NCBI GenBank assembly: GCA_035629025.1
Contig: DASPIU010000044.1
Coordinates: 1 to 64,000, forward strand
Length of the DNA stretch: 64,000 nucleotides
Origin: Stenotrophomonas_A sp035629025
GTDB taxonomy: Bacteria > Pseudomonadota > Gammaproteobacteria > Xanthomonadales > Xanthomonadaceae
Direction: 5' to 3'
Of the stretch, positions 40,596 to 48,584 are shown one piece after another. The position numbers and the translations under genes are program-made. Under the pieces are notes generated by a model. That model was not told where the DNA came from. It ran no database searches and saw only the letters and a list, made by a program, of their open reading frames with translations. Every line of letters starts with the position of its first letter. The stretch's first letter is position 1.

Positions 40596-42575
40596 TCAGG
40601 GCTGCGCCGACGCTGCCCCGGCCTGTTGCCCGCCGAGCGAGCGGGCCAGGAAGGCGAGCAGCTTGCTGTAGTACTCGCGGCGGTGCTCCAGGGTGTAGAA
40701 GCCGTGCGCCTCGGTGCCGTAGTACAGCGTCTCTACCGGCACGCCGGACTTCTGCAACGCGGCGGCCATCTTCCTGGTGTGCTCGATCGGCGCGCGTTCG
40801 TCTTCGCCGCCAGCGGCCAGGAACACTGGCACCTTGATCCGGTCGGCCAGGTTCACCGGCGAATTCGCCGCCAGCGTGGCCGGGTCGCCCAGCCATTCGC
40901 GCAGGTAGTTCTTGCCGAACTGCACCTGCTGGATGTCGCCGCGGGCAAACATCATCGGCAGGTCGTAGACGCCGACATAGCCGGCCGCGCACTTGTACAG
41001 CGTCGGCTCCTTGGCGGCGCCCATCAGCGCGGCATAGCCGCCATAGCTGGCGCCGTAGATGCAGACCTTGCCGGCGTCGGCATAGCCTTGGGCGATGGCC
41101 CAGCGGGTGGCGTCGGTGAGATCGTCCTGCATGCTGCCGCCCCACTGCTGGGCGCCGGCTTCCTCGAAGGCGTGGCCGTAGTTGCTGGAGCCGCGGTAGT
41201 TGAGCTGCAGCACCGCGTAGCCGGCGGCGGCCAGCATCTGGGTTTCGCGGTTGTAGTCCCAGTCGTCGTGGACGCCGAACGGGCCACCGTGCGGCAGCAC
41301 GACCATCGGCAGGGCCTTGCCGTCGCTGCCGCGCGGGCGGGTCAGGAAGCCATGCAGGGTGAGCCCGTCGCGGGCCTTGAGGGAAATGCCCTTGACCTGC
41401 GCTGCGCCGCGCGGGTCCACCCAGTCGCGGAGCGCGGCGATGTGTTCGGCGCGGCGGGCCTGGGTATCGAACAGGAAAAACTCGGCGGGGCTGCTGTCCG
41501 ACCAAGCCTGCAGCACCAGCTGACGGCCATCGCGGGTACCGGAGGTGATCAGCACCGCCTGACCGCCGAAGGCCGCTTCAAGCGAACGGTACTGGCGCGC
41601 GTCGGCGCCCTGTTCGTCGAAGAACAACGTATGCGGGCGATCGGTGAGCACCATCGCGCCCACCGGGATGCGCGTATTCAAGCGATAGAGGATGCGGCCG
41701 GGGTCGGCCACGGCATCGCGCAGCACGGTCTTGCGCTGGTCGGCGGCGATGTCCCAGGCCACGATCGAATCGGGGCCCTGCGGATTTTCCACCCGCAGGT
41801 AGGCGATCTTGTTGTCTTCGGAAAAGCCCACCGGGTATTCGGCAAGGCCATCGGCGACCGCGCCACCGACCAGCCGCCACTGCGCGCCCTCGCCTTCGCG
41901 GTAGTACAGGCGCTGGACATTGTCGCTGGCCGCGCCCCAGACGAAGCGGACCTGCCCGGCGTTGTCGATGGCGAAGCGGCTGCGCTGCACCGGCGAGCGC
42001 GCCATCAGCACGCGGCGGCCGCTGCCGATGTCCAGGCGCTCGGCGGTGCTGTAGGTGATGTCGCGGGTAAACGGGGTGATCGACACGACCACATTGCGGT
42101 CATCGCCGGGCACCAGGCCCACCACATCGGCGGCGGCCTGCTCGAACTGCTTCTTCGGCTTGATCAGCGTGGCCTCGCGGTCACTGCCGACGCGGTAGCC
42201 GATCAGGATTTCCGAACGGCCGCTGGCCGCGTTGATCGCGAACAATTCGCCGGTGGAATACGGCTGGTCGACGCTGCCGAACTTCTGCGCCACATCGAGC
42301 AGCACGCGGTTGTCGTTGGCCCAGTAGAAATTGTTGACGTGGGTGTTGCGGCCGAGCGAGAAGGTGCCGGTGATCGTGTTGTCCTTGCGGCGCACGATTG
42401 CCAGCGCGGTGCGGTCTTCGGTGGGCACGGTGGCGGCGAAATACTGGCCATCGGGCGAGATCTTGAAGTCCTCGAACTGGTCGTTGCGCAGGAACGACTC
42501 CAGATCCACCTGGGCCTGCGCCGGCCGGGCAAAAGCACACAGCGCCGCCAATGCGACGCACCAGACTGCCTTCAT
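40596..42575 (-). CDS. S9-family peptidase (prolyl-oligopeptidase type)
   Basis: 659 residues. Signal peptide WCVALAALCAFARPAQAQ; beta-propeller start VDLESFLRNDQFEDFKISPDGQYF; alpha/beta-hydrolase domain with Ser in YGASYGGYAAL (about residue 508), Asp in AAGGEDERAPIE and His in TEAHGFYTLEHRREYY (about 623). Cleaves oligopeptides. AAGGGG lies before the ATG. Its first 395 bp are also covered, in another frame, by the run-on 3' end of the upstream ABC-F gene, so ribosomes reading through ABC-F could disturb it. Confidence 0.93.
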   Translation of the reverse strand: MKAVWCVALAALCAFARPAQAQVDLESFLRNDQFEDFKISPDGQYFAATVPTEDRTALAIVRRKDNTITGTFSLGRNTHVNNFYWANDNRVLLDVAQKFGSVDQPYSTGELFAINAASGRSEILIGYRVGSDREATLIKPKKQFEQAAADVVGLVPGDDRNVVVSITPFTRDITYSTAERLDIGSGRRVLMARSPVQRSRFAIDNAGQVRFVWGAASDNVQRLYYREGEGAQWRLVGGAVADGLAEYPVGFSEDNKIAYLRVENPQGPDSIVAWDIAADQRKTVLRDAVADPGRILYRLNTRIPVGAMVLTDRPHTLFFDEQGADARQYRSLEAAFGGQAVLITSGTRDGRQLVLQAWSDSSPAEFFLFDTQARRAEHIAALRDWVDPRGAAQVKGISLKARDGLTLHGFLTRPRGSDGKALPMVVLPHGGPFGVHDDWDYNRETQMLAAAGYAVLQLNYRGSSNYGHAFEEAGAQQWGGSMQDDLTDATRWAIAQGYADAGKVCIYGASYGGYAALMGAAKEPTLYKCAAGYVGVYDLPMMFARGDIQQVQFGKNYLREWLGDPATLAANSPVNLADRIKVPVFLAAGGEDERAPIEHTRKMAAALQKSGVPVETLYYGTEAHGFYTLEHRREYYSKLLAFLARSLGGQQAGAASAQP

Positions 42576-44421
42576 TGTTGTCCCCTTCCATGCTGGGCCT
42601 GAGCGGCCGGCCACCGCACCCCTTGGGCCCGGGCGCGGTGGCTCGCCGCGGGCCGCTGAACGGTAGCACAGGAGCTCGGGAGCGGGGACCGGGGACCCGG
42701 GACCGGTGCGCTCCTGCGCGTGGGTGGATCACGCCTTGCTCCGCCACGGGAACTGTCAGTGTAAGGGCACCTGCTTTTCGGTCGGGTCCCCGGTCCCCGG
42801 TCCCGAGTTCAACCAACTCCCCCTGCGTCAGTTTCAGCCTCCTGCTCAATCCAATCGCTTCCAGAAACGCCTCGTCGTGGCTGACCACCACCAGCGCGCC
42901 TTGATAGCCGCGCAAGGCCTGTTCGAGTTGCGCGACCGAGGCCAGGTCCAGGTTGTTGGTTGGTTCGTCGAGCAACAACAGTTGGGGTGCCGGCTCGGCA
43001 TGCAGCAGGCAGGCCAGGGTCGCGCGCAGGCGCTCGCCACCGGATAGCGCAGCGGCGGGCAATGCCTGCCGTGCCCCGCGGAAGTGCAGGCGGGCCAGCA
43101 GGTTGGCGCGCTCGGTGGCCGGCAACCGCGGCGCAAACGCGGCCAGGTTTTCGGCCACGCTGCGGTTGGGATCGAGCAGGTCCAGACGCTGAGTCAGAGT
43201 CGCGATGCGCGCGGCCGTGCGCCGCACCGTGCCGGCATCGGCCTCCCGTGTGCCAGCGAGTACCTGCAGCAGCGTCGTCTTGCCCGCGCCGTTGGCGCCG
43301 TACAGGGCAATGCGCTCGGGCCCGCGAATGGTGAGGTCGATGCCGTTGCCGGCAAACAGCGCGCGCCCACCCTGCTGTACGCGCAGACCTTCACCATGGA
43401 ACAGCACGCGGTCACCGGGCACGCGCGTGGCCGGCAAGGTGAAGTCATGCACGACCGCTTCGTCCAGGTGCTGCGCTGCTTCTCGCAACTGCGCCTGCGC
43501 CTGCGCGAGGCGATCGGCATGCACGCCTTCGGCCTTGCCCGCGGCCACCTGCGCGGCGCGTTCGCGGTTGCCGGCGACAATGCGCGGCAGACCGGCATCG
43601 GCCAGATGGCGCGTGGCGTTACCGGCGCGGCGTTCGCTGCGTTCGCGTGCCTGCTGGCGCTCACGCTGCTCGCGCCGCACCTCGCCGCGCAGCTGACGCA
43701 TGCGCTGTTCGTTGGCTTGCTGTTCGGCCTCTACGGCCGCGCGATGCGCGTCCCAGCCGCCGCCATGCAGGCGCAAGCCGGTCGGGCGCAGTTCGGCAAT
43801 CTGGTCCATGCCTTCGAGCAGCTCGCGGTCATGGCTGGCCACGAGCAGGCAACCGGACCAGTCCGCTAGCAGCTCGCGCAGGCGTCGGCGGGCATCGCGA
43901 TCGAGATGGTTGGTCGGTTCGTCGAGCAACAGGACATCGGGACGTTGCAGCAGCTTCGCGGCCAGCGCCAGCCACATCGCTTCGCCGCCACTGAAGCTGT
44001 CCAGCCGCCGCTGCAGCGAGAGCTCGCCCAGGCCCAGCCGCGCCAGCAGGGCCTGCGCGCGCTCGCGCAGATCCCAGTCGCCGTCCAGGCATTCAAAGTC
44101 GGCGTCGCTGCCGCTGCCGGCGAGAATCGCGTCCAGCGCGGCCAGGCGGTCGGCGATGCCAAGTGCCTCGGCCACGCTCGTCCGCGGCGCGATGGCGAAA
44201 TGCTGCGGCAACCAGGCCAGGGTGCCCTGCACCTCGATGGTGCCGGCCAGCGGTGCAAGTTCGCCGGCGATCAGCCGCAGCAGCGTGCTCTTGCCGGCGC
44301 CGTTAGGCGCGACCAGACCGGTACGGCCGGGGCCCAGCACAAATGAAAGCCCGTCCAGCACGGGCGTGCCGTCGGGCCAGGGAAACGAAAGTCGGGAAAC
44401 GCGGATACGCGCCTCGGACAT
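42181..44421 (-). CDS. ABC-F-family ATPase with an aberrant run-on C-terminus
   Basis: 746 residues. Two ABC cassettes: Walker A LVAPNGAGKSTLL and LYGANGAGKTTLL, signatures SFSGGEAMWLAL and ALSGGERLRATL, and Walker B plus switch LLLDEPTNHLD and LLLDEPTNNLD with SHDREL and SHDEAF, separated by a charged linker (RREQRERQQARERSERR). ABC-F proteins act on the ribosome E site in elongation or antibiotic protection. The homologous part ends about residue 538 (TQGELVEL); the next 208 residues are encoded by an inverted repeat and by the wrong frame of the peptidase gene, so the original stop seems lost. GGAGA precedes the ATG. Confidence 0.82.
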   Translation of the reverse strand: MSEARIRVSRLSFPWPDGTPVLDGLSFVLGPGRTGLVAPNGAGKSTLLRLIAGELAPLAGTIEVQGTLAWLPQHFAIAPRTSVAEALGIADRLAALDAILAGSGSDADFECLDGDWDLRERAQALLARLGLGELSLQRRLDSFSGGEAMWLALAAKLLQRPDVLLLDEPTNHLDRDARRRLRELLADWSGCLLVASHDRELLEGMDQIAELRPTGLRLHGGGWDAHRAAVEAEQQANEQRMRQLRGEVRREQRERQQARERSERRAGNATRHLADAGLPRIVAGNRERAAQVAAGKAEGVHADRLAQAQAQLREAAQHLDEAVVHDFTLPATRVPGDRVLFHGEGLRVQQGGRALFAGNGIDLTIRGPERIALYGANGAGKTTLLQVLAGTREADAGTVRRTAARIATLTQRLDLLDPNRSVAENLAAFAPRLPATERANLLARLHFRGARQALPAAALSGGERLRATLACLLHAEPAPQLLLLDEPTNNLDLASVAQLEQALRGYQGALVVVSHDEAFLEAIGLSRRLKLTQGELVELGTGDRGPDRKAGALTLTVPVAEQGVIHPRAGAHRSRVPGPRSRAPVLPFSGPRRATAPGPKGCGGRPLRPSMEGDNNEGSLVRRIGGAVCFCPAGAGPGGSGVVPAQRPVRGLQDLARWPVFRRHRAHRRPHRAGNRAPQGQHDHRHLLARPQHPRQQFLLGQRQPRAARCGAEVRQRRPAVFHRRIVRDQRGQRPFGNPDRLPRRQ
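42675..42807. repeat. Long inverted repeat of GGGGACC units
   Basis: Arms 42675-42699 and 42783-42807 (25 bp, one mismatch), each a near-tandem of CCGGGGACC, flank an 83-bp centre. The inner arm begins exactly where the conserved end of the ABC-F protein stops. The motif looks like a mobile intergenic repeat of this lineage; as RNA it would form a strong hairpin. Confidence 0.7.
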
Positions 44422-44563
44422 GGGAATCTCCGTCGTGAGCCGTGCCGTGCATCGGATGCCGGCATGGCGGAATCGGTCGCGCGCTGCACCGGGCAGCTGC
44501 GGTCGTCTACGAGGAGCGCCTTGCTCACATGTCCGCGGGAATCTCCAATCAGGAAGCCATAGT
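44422..44563 (-). promoter_or_regulatory. ABC-F leader region with duplicated ribosome binding segment
   Basis: Minus strand GGAGATTCCC occurs twice: at 44422-44431 in front of the ABC-F ATG and at 44537-44546 before an ATGTGA (44525-44530, start directly followed by stop) and an overlapping GTG-started frame that runs across the ABC-F start. Such leaders are used for ribosome-sensing control of some ABC-F genes; here it is only a suggestion. Confidence 0.3.
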
Positions 44564-45910
44564 CTAGCCCGCGTCCGCGGCGCCTGGCTGAGCCGCGTCC
44601 AACTCGATGGTGGCGCGCAGCCCGCCGCCTTCGCGATTGGCCAGGCGCAGCCGCCCGCCCAGCGCCTGCGTCAGTTGCTGGGCGATGGCCAGGCCGAGGC
44701 CGGTGCCACCGCTGGCACGGCCGCGCGAGGCTTCGAGGCGATGGAAGGGCTGCAACACCGCCTCCAACGAGTCGGCCGGAATGCCCGGGCCACGATCCAG
44801 CACATCGATGCAGACCGTGCCGGCCGGGGTCACGCGCAGCGCGGTTTCGGCACTGCCGGCATGGGCCAGCGCGTTGTCGATCAGGTTCTGCACGATGCGC
44901 CGCAGCACCTGCGGATGCGTCTGCAAGGCCACGCGCTCGCTGGCGCCGCGCTGCACCGGCTTGCCGATGTCCTGGTAATCGCCGACCACGCTGTCGAGGA
45001 ACGCGCCCAGGTTCAGGCGCACGGCCGGGCCCTTGGCGACATTGGCGCTGCGCGCGTAGTCGATGCCTTCGCGCACCAGCTGGCCGAGCTGGGTCACATC
45101 ATCCAGCAGCCTGGCCTGCGCCGGGCTGTCGTCCATCGCTTCCAGGCGCAGGCGCATGCGCGTGATCGGGGTTTGCAGGTCATGCGAGATCGCCGCCAGT
45201 ATCTGCATGCGTTCGGATACATGCGCGGCCACGCGCGACTGCAAGGCATTGAGCGCATGCGCGGCCTTCGTCACTTCCAGCGGACCGTCCTCCGGCATCG
45301 GGCTGCCGGCACGCGCCGGGTCTAGCTTGTCCGCCGCCGCGGCCAGTTGCGCCAGTGGCCGCGTCGCCAGGCGCACCGCCAACCAGGCACAGGCCAGCAG
45401 CAACACGACCTGCGCGGCCAGTACCCACGGCAACCAGCGCGCGACCGGCAACAATGAAGGGGTGACTTCAATGGTCAAGGGCTGGCCGTCGGCCAGGGTC
45501 AACTCCACCTCATAGCGTTCCGGCATGGTGGACACCGTGCGCGCGCGCAGCGCGTAGTGCTCCTGCAGCGAGCGGCCGATCAGCTCGGTGACCTGACGCG
45601 CACGCTCGCTGCTCAACGGCGTGCCGGGCAGTGCCGGACGCAGCAGGTAGCGGTAGGTGCGGCGTTCCAGCCGTGGCAGCCAGGCCATGCGCTCGGCCGG
45701 CGGCAAGTGTTCGAGCAGGGCCACGCTCACCGGCACGTCCTGTTCCATGCCGGCCAGCATCATGCCGCGCGTGGCCATCGCGCGTTCGTAGAACAGCAGG
45801 GCGAACGACAGCGCGTGGGCGAGCAGCAGGCCCGCGGCCAGGATCAGCACCAGCCGCGTGCCCAGCGTGCGCGGCAGCCAGGCGCGGCGCGCGGGCGCGA
45901 GGGCATTCAT
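44564..45910 (-). CDS. Sensor histidine kinase (EnvZ-like group)
   Basis: 448 residues: membrane helix TRLVLILAAGLLLAHALSF, a periplasmic domain of about 120 residues, helix LPWVLAAQVVLLLACAWLAV, a HAMP region (LATRPLAQLAAAADKL), the phosphoacceptor His in AAISHDLQTPITRMRL, and ATPase boxes NLIDNALAHA, DRGPGIP and GGTGLGLAIAQ. The SHDLxTPxTR form is shared with EnvZ and RstB. Signal unknown. Its ATG overlaps the response-regulator TGA (ATGA). Confidence 0.92.
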   Translation of the reverse strand: MNALAPARRAWLPRTLGTRLVLILAAGLLLAHALSFALLFYERAMATRGMMLAGMEQDVPVSVALLEHLPPAERMAWLPRLERRTYRYLLRPALPGTPLSSERARQVTELIGRSLQEHYALRARTVSTMPERYEVELTLADGQPLTIEVTPSLLPVARWLPWVLAAQVVLLLACAWLAVRLATRPLAQLAAAADKLDPARAGSPMPEDGPLEVTKAAHALNALQSRVAAHVSERMQILAAISHDLQTPITRMRLRLEAMDDSPAQARLLDDVTQLGQLVREGIDYARSANVAKGPAVRLNLGAFLDSVVGDYQDIGKPVQRGASERVALQTHPQVLRRIVQNLIDNALAHAGSAETALRVTPAGTVCIDVLDRGPGIPADSLEAVLQPFHRLEASRGRASGGTGLGLAIAQQLTQALGGRLRLANREGGGLRATIELDAAQPGAADAG

Positions 45911-46647
45911 GCCGCGTCGCCGATCAGCGTGACCGGCTGGCAGAACACGTAGCCCTCGCTGCGCACGGTCTTGATGTAGGCCTGCTCGCGTGCGGCATCG
46001 CCCAGGCGCTGGCGCAGGCGACTGACCAGCAGGTCGATGGAGCGGTCGAAGACCTCGGCATCGCGGCCCTGGGTGAGGTTGAGCAACTGGTCGCGGCTGA
46101 GCACGCGCTGCGGGTGATCGACAAACACGCGCAGCAGCCGGAACTCGGCGCCACTGAGCGGATAGGCGGTGCCCTCTTCATCAAGCAAGTGGCGCGAGGT
46201 TGTGTCCAGGCGCCACTGACCGAAGGCGATCAGGCGCGCGGCCTCGCTCACCTGCAGGTTGGGCGGCAGCATGCGCGCGCGCCGGATCACCGCGTTGATC
46301 CGCGCCAGCAGTTCGCGCGAGGAGAACGGCTTGACGACGTAATCGTCGGCGCCCATCTCCAGGCCGATGATGCGGTCGGTTTCATCGTCGCGCGCGGTCA
46401 GCATCACCACCGGCACGTTGCGGTGCTTGCCGGCACGCAGGTTGCGGCACAGCGACAGGCCGTCCTCGCCCGGCATCATCACGTCCAGCACGATCAGGTC
46501 GACATCGCTGGTCTCCAGCGCCGCCTTCATCTCGCGACCGTCCGCGGCCTGAGTCACGCGCAGGCCGTTCTTGCGCAGGTAGTCGCCGACCATCTGGCGG
46601 ATGTCGCGGTCGTCGTCAACGACGAGGATGTGGTCGGTGTGGGACAT
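45907..46647 (-). CDS. OmpR-family response regulator
   Basis: 246 residues. Receiver domain: acidic pair in VVDDDRD, phosphoacceptor in LIVLDVMMPGEDG, and Lys in YVVKPFSSRE. Winged-helix: LSGAEFRLLRVFVDHP and FDRSIDLLVSRLRQRLG, with the OmpR-like close YIKTVRSEGYVF. It is translated just before its kinase partner. GGAGAG lies 7 bases before the ATG. Targets unknown; it resembles OmpR more than PhoB in the receiver. Confidence 0.93.
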   Translation of the reverse strand: MSHTDHILVVDDDRDIRQMVGDYLRKNGLRVTQAADGREMKAALETSDVDLIVLDVMMPGEDGLSLCRNLRAGKHRNVPVVMLTARDDETDRIIGLEMGADDYVVKPFSSRELLARINAVIRRARMLPPNLQVSEAARLIAFGQWRLDTTSRHLLDEEGTAYPLSGAEFRLLRVFVDHPQRVLSRDQLLNLTQGRDAEVFDRSIDLLVSRLRQRLGDAAREQAYIKTVRSEGYVFCQPVTLIGDAA

Positions 46648-46707
46648 CGTGTCTCTCCGCGGGCAATGGATGGATGTTAGCGCCCCCGTGGGGACTTGCT
46701 GCGGGGC

Positions 46708-47508
46708 TCAGCCGCCGTCGAAGCCGGGCGCGCGGTCGGCGGGCTTGAGCCCGGCCGCTTCGAGGATGGTGGCGGTCACTTCACCCGGCGCGGACAGCGG
46801 CGATACATGGCTGGCGCCCACCGAGCGCAGTTCGGCACCGATGCGCTGCGCGGTGGCGACCTGCAACGGCGGCGACAGCATGCGGTCCTTGCGCGAGACC
46901 AGGTACCAGCTCGGGCGCGTGCGCCATGCGGCCGTGTCCACCTTCTCGCCGAGCGCAGCCGCCTTCAACGGCAACTGGTGCTGGTACACCTGGCGCAGCT
47001 GCGCCGGACGCAGGTCCTGGGCAAAGTCGGCCTGCACAGTGTCCGCCGACAGCGAGAGGAAGCCCTCGCGCTCCTGCAACTGCTGCAGGCCCGGCGCCAC
47101 CGGGAAACCCTCGCCCTGCTGGGCGGAACTTTGGCCGGCATCCGGCGCGAACGCGGCCACGTAAACCAGGGCGGCGACCTTGGGGTCATTGCCGGCCTCG
47201 GTGATCACGGTGCCGCCCCAGGAGTGACCGACCAGCACCACCTTGCCCGGCGCGGCGGCGATCGCGCGGCGCGTGGCGGCGACGTCATCGCCCAGCGAGG
47301 TCAGCGGATTGTCCACGGCGATCACCGGCACGCCGCGCCGATGCAACCGTTCGGCGACCTTGTCCCAACTGGACGCATCGGCAAAGGCGCCGTGCACCAG
47401 GATCACGGTCGGCGCGGAGGTGGGCGCGGTTTCGCGGGCGCCGGCGGCGGCCGGCAGCAAGGTGGCGGCCAGGGCCAGCAATGGGGCCAGGACGGGTGAA
47501 CGCAGCAT
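46708..47508 (-). CDS. Exported alpha/beta hydrolase
   Basis: 266 residues. Signal peptide LAPLLALAATLLPAAAGA; oxyanion loop VILVHGAFADASSW; nucleophile Ser in VLVGHSWGGTVI; His near SVGASHVSPLSAP; this pattern is typical of the EstC-like family of esterases. Substrate unknown. AGGAG lies 7 bases before the ATG at 47508. It lies 60 bp after the start of the OmpR-type regulator gene and is divergent from an SDR gene across a 280-bp region with a strong palindrome. Confidence 0.88.
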   Translation of the reverse strand: MLRSPVLAPLLALAATLLPAAAGARETAPTSAPTVILVHGAFADASSWDKVAERLHRRGVPVIAVDNPLTSLGDDVAATRRAIAAAPGKVVLVGHSWGGTVITEAGNDPKVAALVYVAAFAPDAGQSSAQQGEGFPVAPGLQQLQEREGFLSLSADTVQADFAQDLRPAQLRQVYQHQLPLKAAALGEKVDTAAWRTRPSWYLVSRKDRMLSPPLQVATAQRIGAELRSVGASHVSPLSAPGEVTATILEAAGLKPADRAPGFDGG

Positions 47509-47615
47509 CGGAGAGCTCCTCGGGTTGGGGCTGCCATTGCAGCGCCGCGCTGTATCGGGCGGTTGTCGCCGCCAGGTGCGATGCGTAAGCAAGCGCGTCC
47601 GCCGGCCGCCTGCAT

Positions 47616-47656
47616 ACGTTGCGATACAAAACCGCCGGCGCTTTGTATCGCAACGT
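47616..47656. promoter_or_regulatory. Perfect 15-bp palindrome in a divergent intergenic region
   Basis: ACGTTGCGATACAAA (47616-47630) and its exact complement TTTGTATCGCAACGT (47642-47656) flank an 11-base GC-rich centre. It lies about midway between the hydrolase start (47508) and the SDR start (47788). The size and place fit a repressor operator for both genes, most likely TetR- or LysR-type; no regulator is encoded next to it. A hairpin role is possible. Confidence 0.55.
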
Positions 47657-47787
47657 GTCCAGGCCCGGCCTGGCGCGAAAAAGCGACAAAACCGCCGCCG
47701 CCCCGACACGCAGGCGATACGCCCGGCCGCTGGAATGGCCCCGTCGCCAACGGACTGTCCGCTGGCCCTCGCCTACAGGACCCGTCC

Positions 47788-48528
47788 ATGTCTATCGCCT
47801 CCTCCCCCTCCCGCCCCGCCGCCCTGGTCTTTGGCGGTTCCCGCGGCATCGGCGCGGCCATCGCCCGCCGCCTGGCCCGCGAAGGCCACCCCGTTGCCCT
47901 GACCTATGTATCGCGTGCCGACAGCGCGCTGGCCGTGGCCGATGCCATTCGTGCCGAAGGCGGCCAGGCGCTCGCCCTGCACGCCGACAGTGCGGACGCG
48001 GCTGCGATCACCGCAGCGGTCGCGCGCGCAGTGGAAGCGTTCGGCCCGCTGCAGGTGGTGGTGGTCAACGCCGGCATCTATCGCAGCAGTCCGCTGTCCG
48101 AGGTGCCGCTGGAGATGCTGGACCAGATGCTGGCGGTGAACGTGCGCGGCGTATTCCTCGCGATCCAGGCCGCGGCGGCGCAGCTGCGCGACGGCGGCCG
48201 GATCATCACCATCGGCAGCAACACCGCGGTGCGCGGCGGCGTGCTCGGCAGCAGCCTCTACGCGATGACCAAGTCCGCCGTGGCCACGCTGGTGCGCGAA
48301 CTGGCGCCGGACCTGGCGCCGCGCCGCATCACCATCAACAACATCCAGCCCGGCCCGATCGCCACCGACCTCACCGCTGGCTACCTGGAAATGCTGGTCG
48401 AGCGCAATCCGCTTGGCCGCGTCGGCCAGCCGGAGGAAGTGGCCGCGCTCGCCGCCTACCTGGCCGGTGACGAAGCCGGCTACATGACCGGCGCCAGCCT
48501 GACCCTCGACGGTGGCTGGGCGGTCTAG
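47788..48528 (+). CDS. Short-chain dehydrogenase/reductase
   Basis: 246 residues. Cofactor loop VFGGSRGIGAAIA, NAG in VVNAGIYRSSP, catalytic Ser in ITIGSNTAVRG, YxxxK in SSLYAMTKSAV, and C-terminal YMTGASLTLDGGWAV, as in FabG-like enzymes. Substrate unknown. First gene of a plus-strand run that continues with an alpha/beta hydrolase 56 bp downstream; the palindrome at 47616 is likely its control site. Confidence 0.92.
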   Translation: MSIASSPSRPAALVFGGSRGIGAAIARRLAREGHPVALTYVSRADSALAVADAIRAEGGQALALHADSADAAAITAAVARAVEAFGPLQVVVVNAGIYRSSPLSEVPLEMLDQMLAVNVRGVFLAIQAAAAQLRDGGRIITIGSNTAVRGGVLGSSLYAMTKSAVATLVRELAPDLAPRRITINNIQPGPIATDLTAGYLEMLVERNPLGRVGQPEEVAALAAYLAGDEAGYMTGASLTLDGGWAV

Positions 48529-48584
48529 CCCGCATGCCTCGCGCTTTCGTCGCCCTCTCATTGCATCCAAACAAGGACACTGCC

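Noticed and set aside
39450..42602. A 1050-codon plus-strand frame across the POT gene end and the second S9 gene
   Set aside because: It overlaps two recognisable proteins in other frames and has shadow composition (Ala/Arg/Gly-rich with no domain).
42181..42808. The 208 extra C-terminal residues of the ABC-F protein as a new domain
   Set aside because: They are translated from an inverted repeat and from the wrong frame of a real gene, with a shadow-like Arg/Pro/Gly/Gln-rich composition.
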